DNA from: Brevundimonas goettingensis
GTDB taxonomy: Bacteria > Pseudomonadota > Alphaproteobacteria > Caulobacterales > Caulobacteraceae
Length of the DNA: 64,000 nucleotides
Direction of reading: 5' to 3'
NCBI RefSeq assembly: GCF_017487405.1
Contig: NZ_CP062222.1
Coordinates: 3,023,001 to 3,087,000, forward strand
The position numbers and the translations under genes are program-made. The first letter of the stretch is position 1. Every line of letters begins with the position of its first letter. The notes under the pieces were generated by a model. The model was not told where the DNA came from, ran no database searches, and saw only the letters and a program-made list of their open reading frames with translations. Shown here piece after piece: positions 1-9,055 of the stretch.

Positions 1-211
1 CGGTTTCGCCATTCCGGCGCCGGATCCCACGCGTCAGCCGGGCGCCGCCGCCGCTCCGGCCGCAGAGGGCGCCGCCGCCCCCGCGACCACCGAAGGGGCT
101 CCGGCCTCAGGCGCCGCGGTCCCGGCCGCCGGTCCCGCCGGCGCTGCGACCACCCAAGCCACCCCCGCGGCTCCGCCGGCCTCGACCAGCCCGGCGCCCG
201 CGAACCACTAG
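1..211 (+). CDS. C-terminal tail of an Ala/Pro-rich protein (5' end outside window)
   Basis: An open frame enters from the left edge (first full codon at base 2) and ends at TAG 209-211. The visible 69 residues are almost entirely Ala, Pro, Gly, Thr and Ser, with only a few charged residues and a final NH. This is the composition of a flexible, disordered tail as found at the end of many alphaproteobacterial envelope or secreted proteins. Nothing in the tail identifies the family. A strong intrinsic terminator follows 25 bases downstream, so this is the last gene of its transcript. Confidence 0.6.
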   Translation, partial: GFAIPAPDPTRQPGAAAAPAAEGAAAPATTEGAPASGAAVPAAGPAGAATTQATPAAPPASTSPAPANH

Positions 212-236
212 GGTTCGATCGATCTGAAGTTTGAGA

Positions 237-260
237 GGGCGGTCTTCGGGCCGCCCTTTT
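237..260 (+). terminator. Rho-independent terminator after the first gene
   Basis: GGGCGGTC and GGCCGCCC pair over 8 bp (one T-G wobble) around a TTCG tetraloop and are followed directly by TTTT. It separates the rightward partial gene from the leftward NlpC/P60 gene that ends at 271, and could serve both directions. Confidence 0.85.
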
Positions 261-270
261 CGTTTGCGCG

Positions 271-1065
271 CTAGAGGCGGCGGAACACCGGCGCCGAGAA
301 ACCATCGGCGGCGTAGCGCGCCTCGGCCTCGGCCAGATCCTCAATGACCACCGCTCCGGCGTGGCCCGTGGCGTGGATCAGGCGGTCGCCGTCCAGGGCG
401 AAGGCGGAATGACCCGTCCAGCTCTCGCCGCTGTCGGGCTTGAGCCAGAGGACGAGGTCTCCGCGTTTCAGGTCGGCGCGGTCGACGGCGTACCCGAGCT
501 CGGCCTGTTCGTCAGTGCGGCGCGGGCCGGCGAGGCCGCAGGCATAGAGGCAGGACTGGACCAGACCAGAGCAGTCGGTGGCGCGCGATGTGCGGGCGCC
601 CAGCTGGTGGGGGGTCCCCAGCATCCGTTCGGCGACGGCGACGGGGTCGCGCTCGAACGTGCCGGTCGGCATCAGGTCATCTGCGGCGACGCCGGACCAG
701 GCGTGATGGATCAGGGCGTTCAGCGGCAGGCCGGCGGTGGTCGAGGCGACGCGATGGGTGGCCAGAGGCGCGCCCCGGTCGAGCGCGGCGCGGTCGATCC
801 AGCCGACGACGCCGTCGCGGCGGGCGCGCCCCCAGAGGCGGTCGCCGTCAGCGTCGAGCACATCGAAGACCTCGCCGAAGATCAGCTGGTCTACGCGTTC
901 GGAAGCGGGGTCGGCGGAAAGCGAAATATCGGCGACCGGCAGGCGGCCGTGCATCGGGATGACCGCGCGGTACAGCGGGGCGCGCACGCGCCCTTCCAGC
1001 CCCAGTTCGGCCAGATCGGGCCGAAGGAGCCAGCTGCGTTCCTCGATGGCGGCGGCTGCGGTCAC
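271..1065 (-). CDS. NlpC/P60 family (C40) peptidase
   Basis: Predicted cell-wall peptidase of 264 residues. The N-terminal half looks like SH3-type modules (a segment reading GEVFDVLDADGDRLWGRA and a following GWIDRAAL), as in other SH3-NlpC/P60 proteins. The C-terminal half carries the papain-like catalytic signature DCSGLVQ with its nucleophile Cys, and GHSAFAL with the catalytic His, about 55 residues apart. The family cleaves peptide stems of peptidoglycan. No signal peptide is evident. I chose GTG 1065, which begins MTAAAAIEERSWLLRPDL and has GGGA a few bases upstream; an ATG at 1107 is in frame but has no ribosome site. The M17 aminopeptidase gene lies on the same strand further upstream, with a rightward membrane-protein gene between them. 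Confidence 0.85.
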   Translation of the reverse strand: MTAAAAIEERSWLLRPDLAELGLEGRVRAPLYRAVIPMHGRLPVADISLSADPASERVDQLIFGEVFDVLDADGDRLWGRARRDGVVGWIDRAALDRGAPLATHRVASTTAGLPLNALIHHAWSGVAADDLMPTGTFERDPVAVAERMLGTPHQLGARTSRATDCSGLVQSCLYACGLAGPRRTDEQAELGYAVDRADLKRGDLVLWLKPDSGESWTGHSAFALDGDRLIHATGHAGAVVIEDLAEAEARYAADGFSAPVFRRL

Positions 1066-1232
1066 GCAAATCCCGACGAAACCGGGTCCCTGACGACCCG
1101 AGCGCATAGTCTGGGCATGGAAGGCGAAAGCGGCGTTAACGGCGGACGATTTTTCCCCAGGCGATTTGCGCGGCTTGAAGCGTCGCCGTTCGCTTCCCAG
1201 ATTGTAGGGACGCCGAAGGGGACCGATTTCCG

Positions 1233-1712
1233 ATGCTGCTGAGCCTGATGCTGGGAGTTCTCGCGGTCCTGATCGTCTTCCCCGAAACCCCGATGGCGCG
1301 GGCCCTTTGCCGCGTTCTGGTGGCGCCCCTTGCGGCGCGGCTCAACCGGGTCCGGCCGGGCCATCTGATCTTCGCCGGCGCGCTGATCGCCCTGGCGACC
1401 GCCCTGATCCTGCTGTTCGAATGGGAGGGGGTCAGGCTCGTCGGGATGGCCGCGCCCGAGGTCGTGAGCTGGCTGGCCATGTTCGACGCCGCCGCCGTGC
1501 TGGACCTCGCCGCCGTGGCCGTCGCCATGGCCGCGACGACGCGGTTCCGGGCGGTCAGGGATCGGGTGCTGGCGATGGCGGGTCAGGCCGTGACCACGGT
1601 CCGGACGGTCCGGGCCCGGGGACGACGGCGCTCGCCGAAGGTCCGGCCGACAGCACCGCGTCCGACGCGGTCCGACGATCCGGACCCGTTTGGAGCCTAC
1701 GCCTTCGGGTAG
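1233..1712 (+). CDS. Small hypothetical membrane protein
   Basis: 159 residues beginning MLLSLMLGVLAVLIVFPE. I count about three hydrophobic segments (roughly residues 1-17, 44-63 and 83-102) and then a basic, Arg/Pro-rich cytoplasmic-type tail ending DPDPFGAYAFG. I do not recognise the family. The gene lies between two leftward genes; its last 16 bases overlap the 3' end of the convergent aminopeptidase gene. The hydrophobic pattern and Arg-rich tail look like real coding sequence, but no function can be offered. Confidence 0.6.
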   Translation: MLLSLMLGVLAVLIVFPETPMARALCRVLVAPLAARLNRVRPGHLIFAGALIALATALILLFEWEGVRLVGMAAPEVVSWLAMFDAAAVLDLAAVAVAMAATTRFRAVRDRVLAMAGQAVTTVRTVRARGRRRSPKVRPTAPRPTRSDDPDPFGAYAFG

Positions 1713-3085
1713 CGGCGCTTGAGCATTTCGTAGCAGGCGCGCATCGCCTGGGCCTCGCCGCCTTCGGGATGACCCGGGCGACCCCGGCTGTTCCAGGCGA
1801 AGATGTCCATGTGAGCCCAGGCGCCGGTGGTGGGCGCGAATTTCTGCAGGAAGAGGGCGGCGGTCACCGATCCGGCCTGGGCCCAGGCGGCGGAATCGTT
1901 TTTGACGTCGGCGATCTCGCTGTCGATCGAGGCCTTGTAGCCGGCCCAGAGCGGCATCCGCCACAGGGGGTCGTCGACCGCCGCCGAGGCGCTGAGCAGG
2001 TCGGCGGCCAGGGCCTCGTCGTCGGTGTAGAGGGGCGGCAGCTCGGGGCCGAGCGCCACGCGGGCCGCGCCCGTCAGGGTCGCGAAATCCAGCGTCAGAT
2101 CCGGCGAATGCTCCGAAGCGCGGGTCAGGACGTCGGCGAGGATCAACCGGCCCTCGGCGTCCGTATTGCCGATCTCGATGGTCAGGCCCTTGCGGCTCGA
2201 CAGGATATCGCCGGGCCGGAAGGCGTCTGCCGAGACGGCGTTCTCCACCGCCGCGACCAGAACCACCAGCCGCACGTTCAGCTCCGCCGCCATGACCAGC
2301 CGGCCGAGCGCGAGGGCATGGGCCGAGCCGCCCATGTCCTTTTTCATGTTTCGCATGCCGGCGGCGGGCTTGAGGTCGAGGCCGCCGGTGTCGAACACCA
2401 CCCCCTTGCCCACGAGGGCGACCAGCGGGAGGTCGGTCCTGTCGAGATTCCAGCCGATCTCGATCACGCGCGGCTGGCGATGCGGAGCGGCGGCGCGACC
2501 GACCGCGTGGACGGCCGGATAGTTGTCTTCGAGCAGGGCCTGGCCTTCGGTGACCGTGATCGTCGCGCCCGCCGATTGGGCGATCTCGCGGGCGATGGTC
2601 TCGATCTGCAGCGGCCCCATGTCTGCGGCCGGGGTATCGACCATTTCGCGGGCCAGGGCGCAGGCCGAGGCGATGGTCAGGGTCTCGTCGAGATCGACGC
2701 CGTCAGGCGCGACCAGATGAACGGCGCCGCGCTCGGGCCGGGCCTTGTAGCGGTCGAACAGATAGGCTCCGAGCGCGAACTGGAGCGCGGCGGCGCCGGT
2801 CTCTGCCGCGGGGACGCCGTCCAGCCGATAGGTCCCGGCAGGGAGCTTCGCGGGGAGCGCTCGCAGCCCTTTGGCCTCGAAGCTCGCGCCGGCGCCGAAC
2901 AGAACCTCCGACAGGGCGCCGTCGGCCCCGGCGACCAGCAGCAACTGGCCCGACTTGCCGGTGAAGGCGTTGGCGGCGGCCCAGGCGGCGACCGGCCCCT
3001 CCAGCGCCGCATCCTTGGCGACCAGCCGCACGGGAACGGCGGTTTCGGCGGAGGCGATCAGGGCGGCGGTGGAGGAGGCGGACAT
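1697..3085 (-). CDS. Leucyl aminopeptidase family protein (peptidase M17)
   Basis: 462 residues, the usual length for M17 cytosolic aminopeptidases, which remove N-terminal residues from peptides using two metal ions. The C-terminal catalytic domain shows GKGVVFDTGGLDLKP (metal-binding Lys and Asp) and the family signature NTDAEGRLILADVL. The N-terminal third (about 1-160) is the variable domain. In this branch of the family the sequence is closer to the PepA-like peptidases of Alphaproteobacteria than to E. coli PepA itself. The start is the ATG at 3085. It is divergent from the reductase gene at 3186, leaving a 100-bp shared promoter region. Confidence 0.92.
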   Translation of the reverse strand: MSASSTAALIASAETAVPVRLVAKDAALEGPVAAWAAANAFTGKSGQLLLVAGADGALSEVLFGAGASFEAKGLRALPAKLPAGTYRLDGVPAAETGAAALQFALGAYLFDRYKARPERGAVHLVAPDGVDLDETLTIASACALAREMVDTPAADMGPLQIETIAREIAQSAGATITVTEGQALLEDNYPAVHAVGRAAAPHRQPRVIEIGWNLDRTDLPLVALVGKGVVFDTGGLDLKPAAGMRNMKKDMGGSAHALALGRLVMAAELNVRLVVLVAAVENAVSADAFRPGDILSSRKGLTIEIGNTDAEGRLILADVLTRASEHSPDLTLDFATLTGAARVALGPELPPLYTDDEALAADLLSASAAVDDPLWRMPLWAGYKASIDSEIADVKNDSAAWAQAGSVTAALFLQKFAPTTGAWAHMDIFAWNSRGRPGHPEGGEAQAMRACYEMLKRRYPKA

Positions 3086-3185
3086 CGGGCAGTCTCGGAA
3101 GGCTTTGGTAAGGTGCGTCCTACATTGCGCTTTTCATCCGCCCGCGCCAGCATCGCCCCGGCTTCAATGTGCGGGAAACGGCGTC

Positions 3186-3830
3186 ATGACCAGGGTTCGG
3201 GTGGACGGCTTCACCATCTCGCTGGACGGTTTCGGCGCCGGGCCGGGCCAGACGCTGGAGGAGCCGATGGGCGGGCGCGGCGGCCTGCTCCACGGCTGGT
3301 TGCGGGGTACGAAGACCTTCCACGACATGGTCGGCGCCGAGGGCGGTTCGACCGGTGCGGACAATGATTTCGCCATCAAGGGGTTCGAGAACGTCGGCGC
3401 CTGGATCATGGGGCGCAACATGTTCGGGCCGGTGCGCGGCGACTGGCCCGACGACGAGTGGAAGGGCTGGTGGGGCCCCAATCCGCCCTATCATGTGCCG
3501 ATCTTCGTCCTGACCCACTATCCGCGCGAGCCGCTGGTGATGGAGGGCGACAACGTCTTCCACTTCGTCTCGGGCGACGTGCGCACGGTGCTCGAACAGG
3601 CCGTGGCGGCGGCGAACGGCAAGGATGTGAGGATCGGCGGCGGGGTCTCGACCGTGCGCGCCTTCCTAGAAGCCGGACTGATCGACGAGATGCATCTGGC
3701 GGTGTCGCCGGTGCTGCTGGGTTCGGGCGAGGCCCTGCTGGCGGGCCTGGACCTGGCGACGCTCGGCTATGAGGTCGCGAGCCATACGGCGACCGATGCC
3801 GCGACCCATGTGATCGTACGAAAGACCTGA
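3186..3830 (+). CDS. Dihydrofolate reductase family protein (RibD C-terminal domain)
   Basis: 214 residues. The opening RVDGFTISLDGFGAGP and the closing part (ISGGVSTVR-like segment IGGGVSTVRAFLEAGLIDEMHLAVSPVLLG) are typical of the RibD_C/YyaP branch of the dihydrofolate reductase fold, NADPH-binding reductases of mostly unknown substrate. This group is not the folate enzyme FolA. I took ATG 3186 rather than upstream in-frame starts because the protein family begins with this VDGF..SLDG strand and the upstream frame reads through antisense aminopeptidase sequence. The gene stands alone and is divergent from the M17 gene. Confidence 0.85.
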   Translation: MTRVRVDGFTISLDGFGAGPGQTLEEPMGGRGGLLHGWLRGTKTFHDMVGAEGGSTGADNDFAIKGFENVGAWIMGRNMFGPVRGDWPDDEWKGWWGPNPPYHVPIFVLTHYPREPLVMEGDNVFHFVSGDVRTVLEQAVAAANGKDVRIGGGVSTVRAFLEAGLIDEMHLAVSPVLLGSGEALLAGLDLATLGYEVASHTATDAATHVIVRKT

Positions 3831-3847
3831 GACGGACCCGCCGACCG

Positions 3848-3863
3848 TTAACCACTGATTGAC
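3848..3863 (+). promoter_or_regulatory. CtrA-box-like site upstream of the TPR gene
   Basis: TTAA-CCACTGA-TTGAC has the spacing of the Caulobacter CtrA box (TTAA-N7-TTAAC) with one mismatch in the second half. It lies 48 bases upstream of the ATG at 3911, a distance at which it could control transcription. The match is by eye only. Confidence 0.4.
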
Positions 3864-3910
3864 GCGGAAAGGCGATTCTGGGGGCCGCTCATTCGTAGTG
3901 GGATCGCCCC

Positions 3911-4753
3911 ATGTCGCGCCTCGCCCCCGCCTCCATCCTCGCCTCCGCCGTCTTTCTGACCGGCCTGATCGGCGCCCCCGCGCTGGCCGGCGACCGCACG
4001 CCCGAAGCGCAACCGGCCCCGGTCGCCACCGCGCCCCTGCCTGCCTCGGCCGAACAGCGCGCCGCGATCGAGCGGCTGGACCCCCTGACGCGGTCGGTGT
4101 TCTGGAATCGCGAGCGCGACATCAATCCGGCCGACCCGGTTGCCGGGGTAAGACTGGCCGCGTCCTTGCGCGAGCTGGGCCAGTACGAACAGGCCGCCGA
4201 CGCCGCCCAGGCCGTGCTGACGGTCCAGCCCAACAATCTTGAGGCCCTGCTGGAGTTCGGCCGCGACCAGATCTCGCGCGGTCAGGGCTTCTACGGCATC
4301 GCGGCGCTGGAAAAGGCCAGGGCGCTGACGCCCGGCGACTGGCGCGCGCTGTCCCTGCTGGGCGTGGCCTATAATCAGGTGCGCCGCGCCGAGGACGCCC
4401 GCGCGGTCTGGAACGAAGGTCTGCAACTGTCGGCGGACAATCCCGAGATCCTGACCAACGCCGCCGTCGCCCTGATGACCGACGGCAATCTGCCGGGCGC
4501 CGAAGCCCTGCTGCGCCGCGCGGTGATCCAGCCGGGCGCCACGACCAGGATGCGGCTGAACCTCGCCCTGGTGCTGGGCCTGCAGGGCAAGACGCCCGAG
4601 GCCGAACAGATCATCCGCCGCGACCTGCCGCCGGAACAGGCCGATCGCAATCTGCAATGGCTGCGCGACAAGTCGGCGCCCCAGGCGACGCCGGCGTCGC
4701 TGCCTGCCGGATCGGCGACCGCCCGGACCTGGAATTCACTCCAGGGCCAATAG
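3911..4753 (+). CDS. Secreted tetratricopeptide-repeat protein, TadD-like
   Basis: 280 residues. Residues 1 to about 26 form a signal peptide ending ALAGD. From about residue 75 onward there are consecutive 34-residue TPR units: ELGQYEQAADAAQAVLTVQPNN, GQGFYGIAALEKARALTPGD, RRAEDARAVWNEGLQLSADN, DGNLPGAEALLRRAVIQPGA and a final GLQGKTPEAEQIIRRDL. This arrangement, with NPEILTNAAVAL and RLNLALVLGLQGK, is what I know from TadD, the TPR lipoprotein or periplasmic protein of Tad/Flp pilus assembly. No lipobox Cys is seen and no other tad genes are nearby, so the TadD role is an inference. A CtrA-like site lies upstream, which would suit pilus regulation in Caulobacterales. Confidence 0.75.
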   Translation: MSRLAPASILASAVFLTGLIGAPALAGDRTPEAQPAPVATAPLPASAEQRAAIERLDPLTRSVFWNRERDINPADPVAGVRLAASLRELGQYEQAADAAQAVLTVQPNNLEALLEFGRDQISRGQGFYGIAALEKARALTPGDWRALSLLGVAYNQVRRAEDARAVWNEGLQLSADNPEILTNAAVALMTDGNLPGAEALLRRAVIQPGATTRMRLNLALVLGLQGKTPEAEQIIRRDLPPEQADRNLQWLRDKSAPQATPASLPAGSATARTWNSLQGQ

Positions 4754-4777
4754 CGGCCGCCTTTCAGACCCTGAAGA

Positions 4778-5359
4778 TCAGCCCCGACGCGCGTCGGCCA
4801 GCTGGACCCGGGCGCGCAGACGCGCATCGGCGGACACGGCTGTCGCCACCTCATTGAAGCGTTCGCGGCTGAGGCCGGACTCCTCTACGGCGGCGGCCAT
4901 GGCGGTCTGCTGCTCGGGCGTCGGCGTCGCACCGCCGGCCGGGGCGAGCTCGCGCAGCTTGACCATGGCCGAGGCGAACTGGCTGACCTCTTCGTCGGTC
5001 ACGGCGGCCGCGACGCCGCTGCTCGCCGGAGCGTCCAGCACGGCGAGACGGGCGCGCAGGACGGCATCGGACGAGACCTTGCCGCTGATGGCGTTGAACT
5101 GTTCCACGCCCAGACCCGAGGCCTCGACGGCGGCGGCCATCTCGGCCTGTTGTTCGGCGGTGGGCGTTCCGCCCTGAACTGCGGCAGTGACGGTCTTCAC
5201 CTTCTGCATAGCCGTATTGAAGGCAGTCAGTTGGGCGTCGGTGACGTCACCGGCGGGCGCCGCTGCGACGGGAGCCTCCTGAGCGAAGGCGGCGGTGGCG
5301 CCGGCCAGACCGGCGGCGAGCGAGAGTGCGGAAACGGCGGCGATAAGTTGAAGACGCAT
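4778..5359 (-). CDS. Secreted protein with two DUF4168-like repeats
   Basis: 193 residues. Residues 1 to about 29 are a signal peptide (MRLQLIAAVSALSLAAGLAG, cleavage after AFA). The mature part has two homologous units, each of the form VTD..LTAFNTAMQKV..(G)GTPTAEQQAEMAAAVEASGLGVEQFNAI and then DAVLRARL. The first covers about residues 40-110, the second about 118-193. This is the DUF4168 pattern, a periplasmic domain of unknown function. Start chosen at ATG 5359 because AGGAG lies 5 bases upstream and the signal peptide begins there; the longer open frame has no such support. Convergent with the TPR gene. Confidence 0.8.
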   Translation of the reverse strand: MRLQLIAAVSALSLAAGLAGATAAFAQEAPVAAAPAGDVTDAQLTAFNTAMQKVKTVTAAVQGGTPTAEQQAEMAAAVEASGLGVEQFNAISGKVSSDAVLRARLAVLDAPASSGVAAAVTDEEVSQFASAMVKLRELAPAGGATPTPEQQTAMAAAVEESGLSRERFNEVATAVSADARLRARVQLADARRG

Positions 5360-5586
5360 GGTCACTCCTGAAGGACGCGCCCGACCGGCTGCGCCACGAC
5401 TGAAGCCACGACCCTCCGGCCCCCAAACGGGCGCGAGATTACTGAGGCCGGGGAGAACGACCTTTTCGGAACCTGACATATCGCCAAGGTCGCCGAAGGG
5501 TTCCACGTTCGGGGCGGTCACATATGTTCAACCCCGCGTCAGACGGTCGTGATTGCCTCCGGCGGATGCCCGTGCTGGATGGAGCC

Positions 5587-6261
5587 ATGTCCTCCCCCGA
5601 TACCGGCCCCACCCTCCCCACACGGTCTTACGACGCCTTCCTGTTCGACATGGACGGGACCCTGCTGTCCTCCATCGCCGCCGCCGAGCGGGTCTGGACG
5701 GCCTGGGGCCGACGCCACGGGCTGGATCTGGCGACCTTCATCCCGACCATCCACGGTGTTCGCGCGCCCGACACCATTCGCAACCAGAACCTGCCCGGGA
5801 TCGATCTGGAGGCCGAGGCCGCCTGGGTCACGGCCGGGGAAATCGCCGACACCGACGGGGTCGAGGAAATCCCCGGCGCCATCGCCTTCCTCGCGTCCCT
5901 GCCGCCCGACCGCTGGGCTGTGGTCACCTCGGCGACGCCCGATCTGGCCAAGGCGCGGATGGGCGCGGCCGGAATTGCCCCGCCGCCCCTCGTGATCACC
6001 GCCCACGACATCCAGCGCGGCAAGCCCGATCCGGAGGGCTTCCGTCTGGCCGCCGAACGGCTGGGCTTCGCCATCGAGGACTGTCTGGTGTTCGAGGACG
6101 CCACCGCCGGGATCACCGCCGCCGAGGCCGCGCCCGCCGACATCGTCGTCATCACCGCCGCCCACCAGCACCCGCTGGAAACGCCCCATCCGACACTGGA
6201 CGGCTATGAGGGGGTGAGGTGCGTGGTGGGGGCTGACGGGCGGTTGAGCCTGACCCTTTGA
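5587..6261 (+). CDS. HAD family hydrolase (sugar-phosphate phosphatase type)
   Basis: 224 residues. Motif I is DMDGTLL at about residues 21-27, with the nucleophile Asp21 and acid/base Asp23. Motif II is VVTSA near residue 115, motif III the Lys of RGKPDPEGF, and motif IV VFEDATAGITAAEAA. This order and the small alpha-helical cap between motifs I and II are those of the HAD subfamily that includes YfbT/GPP-like phosphatases, which hydrolyse small sugar or glycerol phosphates. The actual substrate cannot be read from the sequence. Start at ATG 5587, preceded by GGATGGAG; an upstream in-frame ATG at 5524 lacks a clear ribosome site. Confidence 0.88.
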   Translation: MSSPDTGPTLPTRSYDAFLFDMDGTLLSSIAAAERVWTAWGRRHGLDLATFIPTIHGVRAPDTIRNQNLPGIDLEAEAAWVTAGEIADTDGVEEIPGAIAFLASLPPDRWAVVTSATPDLAKARMGAAGIAPPPLVITAHDIQRGKPDPEGFRLAAERLGFAIEDCLVFEDATAGITAAEAAPADIVVITAAHQHPLETPHPTLDGYEGVRCVVGADGRLSLTL

Positions 6262-6292
6262 ATCGCGCCGCCGAACCGCCTATCTTCAAGCC

Positions 6293-6763
6293 ATGATCGA
6301 CGAGCTCTACAGCGCGCGCATCCTGTCGCTGGCGGCCAACCTGCCGCACAGCGGGCGCCTGGCTGCCCCGCAGGGGACGGCTGAGCGGGTGGCCAAGCTG
6401 TGCGGCTCCAAAGCCATCGTGGATGTGGTGCTGGACGCCGAAGGTCGCATCGCCGACTTCGCCCAGGATGTGAAGGCCTGCGCCCTCGGTCAGGCCGCCG
6501 CGGGGGTGGTGGGCGAGAGCGTCATCGGCGCGACGTCGCAAGAGATCGCTGACGCGCGAGACGCCATGCTGGCCATGCTCAAGTCAGGCGGCGAAGGCCC
6601 GCAAGGCCGCTTCGAGGGCCTGCGCGCCCTGAAACTGGTCGCCGACTATCCGGCGCGCCATGCCTCCACCATGGTCGCCATCGAGGCAACGCTGGACGCC
6701 GTCAGGCAAGCCTCCCAGCGCGACACGGCCGATACACGAACTAGCCTCGCCGGCGCCGCCTGA
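6293..6763 (+). CDS. Iron-sulfur cluster assembly scaffold-like protein (IscU/NifU N-like)
   Basis: 156 residues starting MIDELYSARILSLAANLPHSGRL. The core resembles the IscU/NifU N-terminal fold: KLCGSKAIVDVVLDAEGRI carries one Cys and KACALGQAAAGVV the second; the IscU family normally uses three Cys. Many alphaproteobacteria have this divergent two-Cys relative directly upstream of yidD, as here. Whether it builds Fe-S clusters is not established by the sequence. The gene starts 31 bases after the HAD gene and the next gene, yidD, begins 44 bases downstream, so the three could share a transcript. Confidence 0.75.
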   Translation: MIDELYSARILSLAANLPHSGRLAAPQGTAERVAKLCGSKAIVDVVLDAEGRIADFAQDVKACALGQAAAGVVGESVIGATSQEIADARDAMLAMLKSGGEGPQGRFEGLRALKLVADYPARHASTMVAIEATLDAVRQASQRDTADTRTSLAGAA

Positions 6764-6807
6764 CAGGAGGTGCCTGAACCCGCAAACCGGGGTAAGGCGT
6801 CTCAATC

Positions 6808-7098
6808 ATGGCCCGCACCGGCATCACTCTCTACGAACGCGGCGTCCGCGCGGCCCATCGGGGCTACAAGCTGACGCTGTCTCCCTTTTTCGGGCAGTCG
6901 TGCCGGTTCCTGCCGACCTGTTCCGACTATGGCCGCGACGCGCTGATCCAGCACGGACCGGTCAAAGGGGGATGGCTCACCGTGCGACGCCTCTGTAAAT
7001 GCCATCCCTTCGGCGGGTCGGGATACGACCCGGTTCCGCCGCGCGAGACCGCTCCAGCGGCGAGCGAACCAAGAAGCAAGACGACGACAGACCTATGA
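6808..7098 (+). CDS. yidD: Membrane protein insertion efficiency factor YidD
   Basis: 96 residues with the family core [27 protein letters not shown] and [15 protein letters not shown], including three conserved Cys. YidD is a small amphipathic inner-membrane-associated protein linked to YidC-dependent membrane insertion. It is usually found near rpmH-rnpA-yidC, but in alphaproteobacteria it is commonly separate, as here. Its TGA (7096-7098) overlaps the ATG of thrS (7095-7097), which implies translational coupling. Confidence 0.95.
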   Translation: MARTGITLYERGVRAAHRGYKLTLSPFFGQSCRFLPTCSDYGRDALIQHGPVKGGWLTVRRLCKCHPFGGSGYDPVPPRETAPAASEPRSKTTTDL

Positions 7099-9017
7099 TC
7101 GACCTGAAATTCCCCGACGGCGCCGTGCGCCAGTACCCGTCCGACGCCACGGGCCGTGACGTGGCGACCTCCATCTCGCCCTCGCTGGCCAAGAAGGCGG
7201 CCCTGGTCGAGCTGGACGGCAAGCTTCTGGACCTCGATGCCCCCATCGGCGGCTCGGGCGCGCTGAAGATCATCATGCGCGACAGCCCGGAGGCGCTCGA
7301 CACCCTGCGCCACGACGCCAGCCACGTCATGGCCGAGGCGGTGCAGCAGCTGTTCCCCGGCACCCAGGTCACGATCGGCCCGGCCATCGAGGACGGCTTC
7401 TATTACGACTTCGCCCGCGACGAGCCCTTCTCGACGGACGACTTCGCGAAGATCGAAAAGCGGATGGCCGAGATCGTCGACCGCGACGAGAAGATCCGCC
7501 GCGAGGTCCTGCCGCGCGACGAGGCCATCGCCCGCTTCGAGGCCATGGGCGAGAAATACAAGGCCGAGATCATCCGCGACCTGCCCGAGGGCGAGGACAT
7601 CAGCGTCTATCACCAGGGCGAGTGGCAGGACCTGTGTCGGGGTCCGCACTTCCCCTCGACCAGGTTCGTGGGCAAGGCCTTCAAACTGACCAAGCTGGCG
7701 GGCGCCTACTGGCGCGGCGACCACCGCAACCAGCAGCTCCAGCGCATCTATGCGACGGCCTGGGCGACCCAGGCCGATCTGGACGCCTATCTGCTCCGCA
7801 TCGAGGAGGCCGAGAAGCGCGACCACCGCAAGCTGGGCCGCGCCATGGAGCTCTTCCACATGCAGGAAGAGGGCCGGGGCATGGTCTTCTGGCACCCCAA
7901 GGGCTGGGTGCTGTGGCGCGTGCTGGAGGCCTATATGCGCCGCCGCCTGGACAGGGCCGGCTATGTCGAGGTCAAGACGCCCCAGGTGCTCGACCGCACT
8001 TTCTGGGAGAAGTCGGGCCACTGGGAGAAGTACCGCCCCAACATGTTCGTCTGCGAGACGGTCGAGGGCGAGGAGCTCAGCCTCAAGCCGATGAACTGCC
8101 CGGGCCACGTGCAGATCTTCGACCAGGGCCAGCGGTCCTACCGCGAACTGCCGCTGCGCATGGCCGAGTTCGGCGCCTGTCACCGCTATGAGCCGTCCGG
8201 TTCGCTGCACGGCCTGATGCGGGTGCGCGGCTTCACCCAGGACGACGCCCACATCTTCTGCCGCGAGGACCAGATCGTCGAAGAGACGGCGGACTTCATC
8301 AAGCTGGCGCGCAGCGTCCACGCCGACCTCGGCATGGAGACGGCCTACATCAGCCTGGGCACGCGCCCCGAGAACCGCGCCGGCACGGACGAGTTCTGGG
8401 ACAAGGCCGAAAGCCTGATGGCCGAGGCGGCCCGCGCCGCCGGGACCGAACCGGTCGTCACCGAGGGCGACGGCGCCTTCTACGCGCCCAAGCTGGACTT
8501 CATCGTCAAGGACGCCATCGGTCGCGAATGGACCTGCGGCACGATCCAGCTTGACTATGTCCTGCCCGAACGTCTGGGTGCGGAATATACGGGCGAGGAC
8601 GGCCAGAAGCACCGGCCGGTCATGCTGCACCGGGCGATCCTCGGCAGCTTCGAGCGCTTCATCGGCATCATGATCGAGAACTACGCCGGGGCCTTCCCGC
8701 TGTGGCTCGCGCCGGTGCAGGCGGTGGTGGCGACCATCACCTCCGACGCCGACGGCTATGCCGAAGAGGTGGCGGCGAAATTCCGGGCGGCCGGGCTGCG
8801 CGTCGAGACCGATCTGCGCAACGAGAAGATCAACTACAAGATCCGCGAACACTCGGTCGGCAAGGTCCCCGCCATCGCCGTCGTCGGCCGCAAGGAGGCC
8901 GAGGAAGGCAAGGTCGCCATCCGCAGGCTCGGGTCGCAAGCCCAGACCATCGTCTCGGTGGAAGAGGCGATACAGCTGCTGACGGAAGAGGCGACGCCAC
9001 CGGATCTGCGAGTCTAG
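7095..9017 (+). CDS. thrS: Threonine--tRNA ligase
   Basis: 640 residues, the normal length of class II bacterial ThrRS. The domains in order are: N-terminal TGS domain ([20 protein letters not shown]), the editing domain with the [11 protein letters not shown] metal-binding motif (about residues 70-225), the catalytic core with class II motifs (motif 2 near [18 protein letters not shown], zinc Cys in [11 protein letters not shown]), and the anticodon-binding domain (about 530-640, [20 protein letters not shown]). It charges tRNA-Thr and clears mischarged Ser. The start was placed at ATG 7095, overlapping the stop of yidD, because the TGS domain begins exactly there; the longer frame to 6999 is antisense of nothing real and lies inside yidD. 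Confidence 0.98.
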   Translation: MIDLKFPDGAVRQYPSDATGRDVATSISPSLAKKAALVELDGKLLDLDAPIGGSGALKIIMRDSPEALDTLRHDASHVMAEAVQQLFPGTQVTIGPAIEDGFYYDFARDEPFSTDDFAKIEKRMAEIVDRDEKIRREVLPRDEAIARFEAMGEKYKAEIIRDLPEGEDISVYHQGEWQDLCRGPHFPSTRFVGKAFKLTKLAGAYWRGDHRNQQLQRIYATAWATQADLDAYLLRIEEAEKRDHRKLGRAMELFHMQEEGRGMVFWHPKGWVLWRVLEAYMRRRLDRAGYVEVKTPQVLDRTFWEKSGHWEKYRPNMFVCETVEGEELSLKPMNCPGHVQIFDQGQRSYRELPLRMAEFGACHRYEPSGSLHGLMRVRGFTQDDAHIFCREDQIVEETADFIKLARSVHADLGMETAYISLGTRPENRAGTDEFWDKAESLMAEAARAAGTEPVVTEGDGAFYAPKLDFIVKDAIGREWTCGTIQLDYVLPERLGAEYTGEDGQKHRPVMLHRAILGSFERFIGIMIENYAGAFPLWLAPVQAVVATITSDADGYAEEVAAKFRAAGLRVETDLRNEKINYKIREHSVGKVPAIAVVGRKEAEEGKVAIRRLGSQAQTIVSVEEAIQLLTEEATPPDLRV

Positions 9018-9055
9018 AATACACGTTTGACTTGTGCGGATGATCGGATTTTATT

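Noticed and set aside
1307..3367. Rightward 686-codon frame across the M17 peptidase gene
   Set aside because: Antisense shadow with Arg/Gly-rich low-complexity sequence; the minus strand has the NTDAEGR signature.
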